Shown piece after piece: positions 61,071 to 64,000 of a stretch of DNA of 64,000 nt. The notes under the pieces were generated by a model. The model saw only the letters and a program-made list of their open reading frames with translations, was not told the origin of the DNA and searched no databases. Each line of letters starts with the position of its first letter. Position 1 is the stretch's first letter. The stretch comes from an uncultured Eubacteriales bacterium (GTDB lineage Bacteria > Bacillota > Clostridia > Oscillospirales > Acutalibacteraceae): NCBI GenBank assembly GCA_902491475.1, contig CABUHY010000008.1, positions 1 through 64,000 of the forward strand, given 5' to 3'. Made by a program: the position numbers and the translations under genes.

Positions 61071-63710
61071 ATGGAATGGACATCACTTAACGATTTGAGA
61101 GAAAAATATCTTGAATTTTTCGAGTCTAAGGGACACCTGAGACTTGAGAGCTTTTCTCTTATTCCGCACAATGATAAGAGCCTTCTTCTTATCAACTCGG
61201 GAATGGCTCCGATGAAAAAGTATTTCACGGGCGAAATTACTCCCCCGAGAAAAAGAGTTACAACCTGTCAGAAATGTATCCGTACCCCCGACATTGAGAA
61301 TGTCGGCAAAACCGCAAGGCATGGCACTTTCTTTGAAATGCTCGGCAACTTCTCGTTCGGCGATTACTTCAAGAAAGAGGTTATTCCGTGGGCTTGGGAG
61401 TTCTGCACAAAGGTTATGGAAATGGACCCCGAAAAGCTTTATATCAGCGTATATGAAGAGGACGACGAGGCTTACGATATTTGGACCAAGACAATCGGCG
61501 TAAAGCCCGACCATATGGTTCGTTTCGGCAAAGAGGACAACTTCTGGGAGCACGGTGCAGGTCCCTGCGGTCCCTGTTCCGAAATCTACTACGACAGAGG
61601 CGAAAAGTACGGCTGCGGAAAGCCCGACTGCAAGGTCGGCTGTGAATGCGACAGATACATTGAGTTCTGGAACCTTGTTTTCACACAGTTTGAAAACGAC
61701 GGCAACAACAACTATACAAGACTTGCCCACCCCAATATCGATACGGGTATGGGTCTTGAAAGGCTTGCTTGCATTTCGCAGGATGTTGACAATCTCTTTG
61801 AGGTTGACACCGTTCAGAACATAATGAAGCACATTATGAGAATTGCGAACATCGAATATCATCAGGACCCCAAAAAGGATGTTTCGCTTCGTGTTATTAC
61901 TGACCATATCAGAAGTACGACAATGATGATAGGCGACGGCGTTATGCCCTCAAACGAAGGCAGAGGCTATGTTCTTCGCCGTCTTTTAAGGCGTGCGGCA
62001 AGACACGGCAGATTGCTCGGAATAAAGGGCACCTTCCTCTCCGAGGTTGCGGAAACGGTTATCAACGAAAACAAGACCGCTTACCCGAACCTTGTTGAAA
62101 AGCACGACTTTATCATAAATGTTATCAAGGCGGAAGAAGAAAGCTTTGCAAAGACCATTGACACGGGTCTTATGATTTTCAATCAGATGATTGAAAACCT
62201 TGACGGAAAGGTTTTAAGCGGCGAGGACGCTTTCAAGCTCTCCGATACCTACGGTTTCCCGATTGACCTTACAAAGGAGCTTCTTGAAGAAAAGGGTCTT
62301 ACCGTTGACGAGGACAGATGGGCTCAGCTTGTCAAGGAGCAGAAAATCCGTGCAAGAGCCGCTCATAAGGGCGCAGGCGCAGAGGCTTGGGAAGGCACGG
62401 GCAATGTAACAAAGGATATTGAAAAGACTGATTTTGTCGGCTATACATCGCTTGAAGCGGACGCACAGATAAAGGCTATCGTCGTTGACGGCGAAAGAAA
62501 AGAATATGCAACAGAGGACGACAATATAACGCTTGTTCTTGACACCACCCCGTTCTATGCCGAAAGCGGCGGACAGGTCGGCGACAGCGGCGTTATCAAG
62601 GGCGACGGCTTCACATTTGAGGTAACATCGGCAACAAAAACTCATGAGGGTGTTATTCTCCATCACGGCTCGATAACCGACGGCGAGTCCTTAAAGCTCG
62701 GCGACAATGTTCATGCGGAAGTAAACCGTGAGACAAGAGAAGCTACAATGCGCAACCACACGGCGGCTCACTTGCTTCAGGCGGCTTTGAGAAAGGTACT
62801 CGGCAGCCATGTTGAGCAGGCAGGCCAGCTTGTAACCCCCGATGAGGTCCGTTTTGACTTCACACATTTCTCGGCTCTCACTTCGGACGAGCTCAAGGCT
62901 GTTGAAAACGAAGTAAACACCGCCATTATGTCGGCTGTTGAGGTTACGACAAAGGAAATGCCCATTGACGAGGCTAAGAAGCTCGGCGCAATGGCTCTCT
63001 TCGGAGAAAAATACGGCGATATAGTAAGAGTTGTAAAAGCAGGCGATTTCTCGACCGAGCTTTGCGGCGGTACGCACGCAAAGAACACGGGCAACCTCGG
63101 ACTTTTCAAAATCGTTTCCGAGTCCTCCGTCGCTTCGGGCGTCAGAAGAATTGTCGGCGTAACAGGCTTCAATGTTATGAAATATATCGACAACGCAAAC
63201 AAGGAAATCCGCGACACTGCGGCAGCTCTTAAAATCACAAATGTTGCGGATGTCGTTTCAAAGGCACAGGCAACGGTTGCCGAGCTTAAAGCTACACAGA
63301 AAGAGCTTGAAGCTCTCAATTCACAGCTTGCCGCTTCAAAGGCTTCGGACCTTATGAAGAATGCAAAGCAGGTCGGCGATGTTATGGTTATTGCCGCAGA
63401 TTTGGGCGAAGCAGGCGCAAATGAGCTGCGTTCAATGTGCGACAAGGCTAAAGAGCAGGGCGAAAATACAGTAGCCGTATTTGCCGGCGTTAACAAAGAA
63501 AAAGGCACAGGCTCGTTTGCTTGCTGCGTAGGCAAGGACGCATTGGCTCACGGTGCGCACGCAGGCAACATTGTCCGTCAGGTTGCGGCTGTTGCAGGCG
63601 GCTCGGGCGGCGGAAAGCCCGACAGCGCAATGGCAGGTGCCAAGGACATTTCAAAAATAGCACAGGCTCTTGAAATGACTGCTTCCATAGTCGAAGCAAT
63701 GCTTAAATGA
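61071..63710 (+). CDS. alaS: Alanyl-tRNA synthetase
   Basis: 879 residues, full length. It charges tRNA-Ala and edits Ser/Gly mischarging. Class II motifs lie in LLINSGMAPMKKYFTG, RKRVTTCQKCIRTPDIENVG and VMPSNEGRGYVLRRLLRRAARHG; GAGPCGPCSEIYYDRG with the following Cys cluster is the bacterial N-terminal feature. The editing domain has HTAAHLLQAAL and CGGTHAKNTGNLG (zinc His/Cys), and the C-Ala/DHHA1 domain ends the protein with GGSGGGKPDSAMAGA. AAGGAGATATTACA precedes the ATG. A HIT-family gene follows after 10 bases, probably in the same transcript. Confidence 0.98.
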   Translation: MEWTSLNDLREKYLEFFESKGHLRLESFSLIPHNDKSLLLINSGMAPMKKYFTGEITPPRKRVTTCQKCIRTPDIENVGKTARHGTFFEMLGNFSFGDYFKKEVIPWAWEFCTKVMEMDPEKLYISVYEEDDEAYDIWTKTIGVKPDHMVRFGKEDNFWEHGAGPCGPCSEIYYDRGEKYGCGKPDCKVGCECDRYIEFWNLVFTQFENDGNNNYTRLAHPNIDTGMGLERLACISQDVDNLFEVDTVQNIMKHIMRIANIEYHQDPKKDVSLRVITDHIRSTTMMIGDGVMPSNEGRGYVLRRLLRRAARHGRLLGIKGTFLSEVAETVINENKTAYPNLVEKHDFIINVIKAEEESFAKTIDTGLMIFNQMIENLDGKVLSGEDAFKLSDTYGFPIDLTKELLEEKGLTVDEDRWAQLVKEQKIRARAAHKGAGAEAWEGTGNVTKDIEKTDFVGYTSLEADAQIKAIVVDGERKEYATEDDNITLVLDTTPFYAESGGQVGDSGVIKGDGFTFEVTSATKTHEGVILHHGSITDGESLKLGDNVHAEVNRETREATMRNHTAAHLLQAALRKVLGSHVEQAGQLVTPDEVRFDFTHFSALTSDELKAVENEVNTAIMSAVEVTTKEMPIDEAKKLGAMALFGEKYGDIVRVVKAGDFSTELCGGTHAKNTGNLGLFKIVSESSVASGVRRIVGVTGFNVMKYIDNANKEIRDTAAALKITNVADVVSKAQATVAELKATQKELEALNSQLAASKASDLMKNAKQVGDVMVIAADLGEAGANELRSMCDKAKEQGENTVAVFAGVNKEKGTGSFACCVGKDALAHGAHAGNIVRQVAAVAGGSGGGKPDSAMAGAKDISKIAQALEMTASIVEAMLK

Positions 63711-63720
63711 GGTGTAAAAT

Positions 63721-64000
63721 ATGAGTGATTGTATTTTCTGCAAGATTATTTCAGGCGAAATCCCATCAAAGAAAATTTATGAGGACGATTTATGTTATGC
63801 ATTTTATGACATAGAGCCTCAGTCGGATGTACATTTTCTTGTTGTTCCGAAAGAACATATCGAATGTGCAAAGGATATAAACAAGGAGAATTCCTCCCTT
63901 GTAGCGCACATTTTCGAAGTTATTGCGGAACTTACAAGCGAAATGCAGCTTGACAGTTACAGAATAATAAACAACTGCGGCGAGGGCGCGGGACAGACGG
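63721..64000 (+). CDS. HIT-family (HinT-like) protein, cut by the window end
   Basis: The first 93 codons. SDCIFCKIISGEIPSKKIYEDD with the C-x2-C pair and FYDIEPQSDVHFLVVPKEHI are the start of HinT-type nucleotide hydrolases, which remove AMP or other groups from phosphoramidates. The NxGxxxGQ(T) block is just begun at the end; the catalytic HxHxH should follow outside. GAGGTG lies upstream of ATG. Ten bases after alaS, so likely co-transcribed. Confidence 0.92.
   Translation, partial: MSDCIFCKIISGEIPSKKIYEDDLCYAFYDIEPQSDVHFLVVPKEHIECAKDINKENSSLVAHIFEVIAELTSEMQLDSYRIINNCGEGAGQT

Noticed and set aside
61083..61907. 274-residue open frame on the minus strand
   Set aside because: Antisense to alaS, which is full length with all motifs.
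62777..63535. 252-residue open frame on the minus strand
   Set aside because: Antisense to the alaS editing region; no translation signal.

Overview
The window reads as chromosome of a low-to-moderate GC, anaerobic Gram-positive bacterium of the class Clostridia, most likely a gut member of the Ruminococcaceae/Oscillospiraceae (lineage inferred, not tested). Support comes from strong AGGAGG-type ribosome sites, sigma-A promoters with 17-base spacers, an S-box upstream of metK, an RFN element upstream of ribU, a bifunctional AdhE with a Rex site on its promoter, a [FeFe]-hydrogenase, SLH and BspA-type repeat surface protein, and an nth-dnaD-dnaI-like cluster. No prophage, insertion sequence, integrase or CRISPR array was seen.

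Layout. 1-496 is a repeat-rich gap. 549-4732 (minus) holds a GPH-type symporter, a MATE exporter and a membrane-anchored GDPD-like protein that has lost its catalytic histidines. 4973-7810 (plus) is an XRE regulator, endonuclease III, DnaD and DnaI/DnaC-like cluster. 8322-12039 (plus) is a YtrA-type GntR regulator with an ABC ATPase and a large permease, preceded by a clear operator. A solitary 5S rRNA gene with its own promoter follows, then a flavin reductase. 12991-16845 (minus) is an OmpR-type two-component system with a downstream HtrA protease; galM follows. 18131-23777 (plus) couples an FHA protein, a SEDS glycosyltransferase and a class B PBP (cell-wall elongation or division) to a GH28-like protein and a HAD phosphatase. 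After tRNA-Leu(CAG) and a PAP2 membrane phosphatase comes a second repeat-rich gap and a 2230-residue LRR/SLH surface protein.

32583-35370 (plus) is a TrpXYZ-like ABC importer under a perfect consensus promoter. 35480-41392 (minus) is the fermentation block: LysR regulator, adhE, an aminoglycoside-phosphotransferase-like kinase and a group B [FeFe]-hydrogenase. Then follow a condensation-fold acyltransferase with a membrane partner, ispD-ispF of the MEP pathway, a PF12897-type aminotransferase, and a sulfatase with a TauE/SafE exporter and a GPH symporter, divergent from manA and an MFS carrier. 52233-53765 holds tandem small membrane proteins with a broken third copy and an orphan secreted protein. 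54143-56393 contains two riboswitch-controlled genes (FMN-ribU, SAM-metK). 56461-60906 (minus) is a 7TM sensor kinase/SARP-type regulator pair leading straight into fhs. The window closes with alaS and the start of a HIT-family gene.

I did not find a clearly new multi-gene defence or mobile system. The most distinctive points are the Rex-controlled adhE/kinase/hydrogenase unit, the inactive GDPD-like protein, the orphan 5S gene, the small-protein array with its truncated copy, the GntR operator, and the two-component/fhs linkage.
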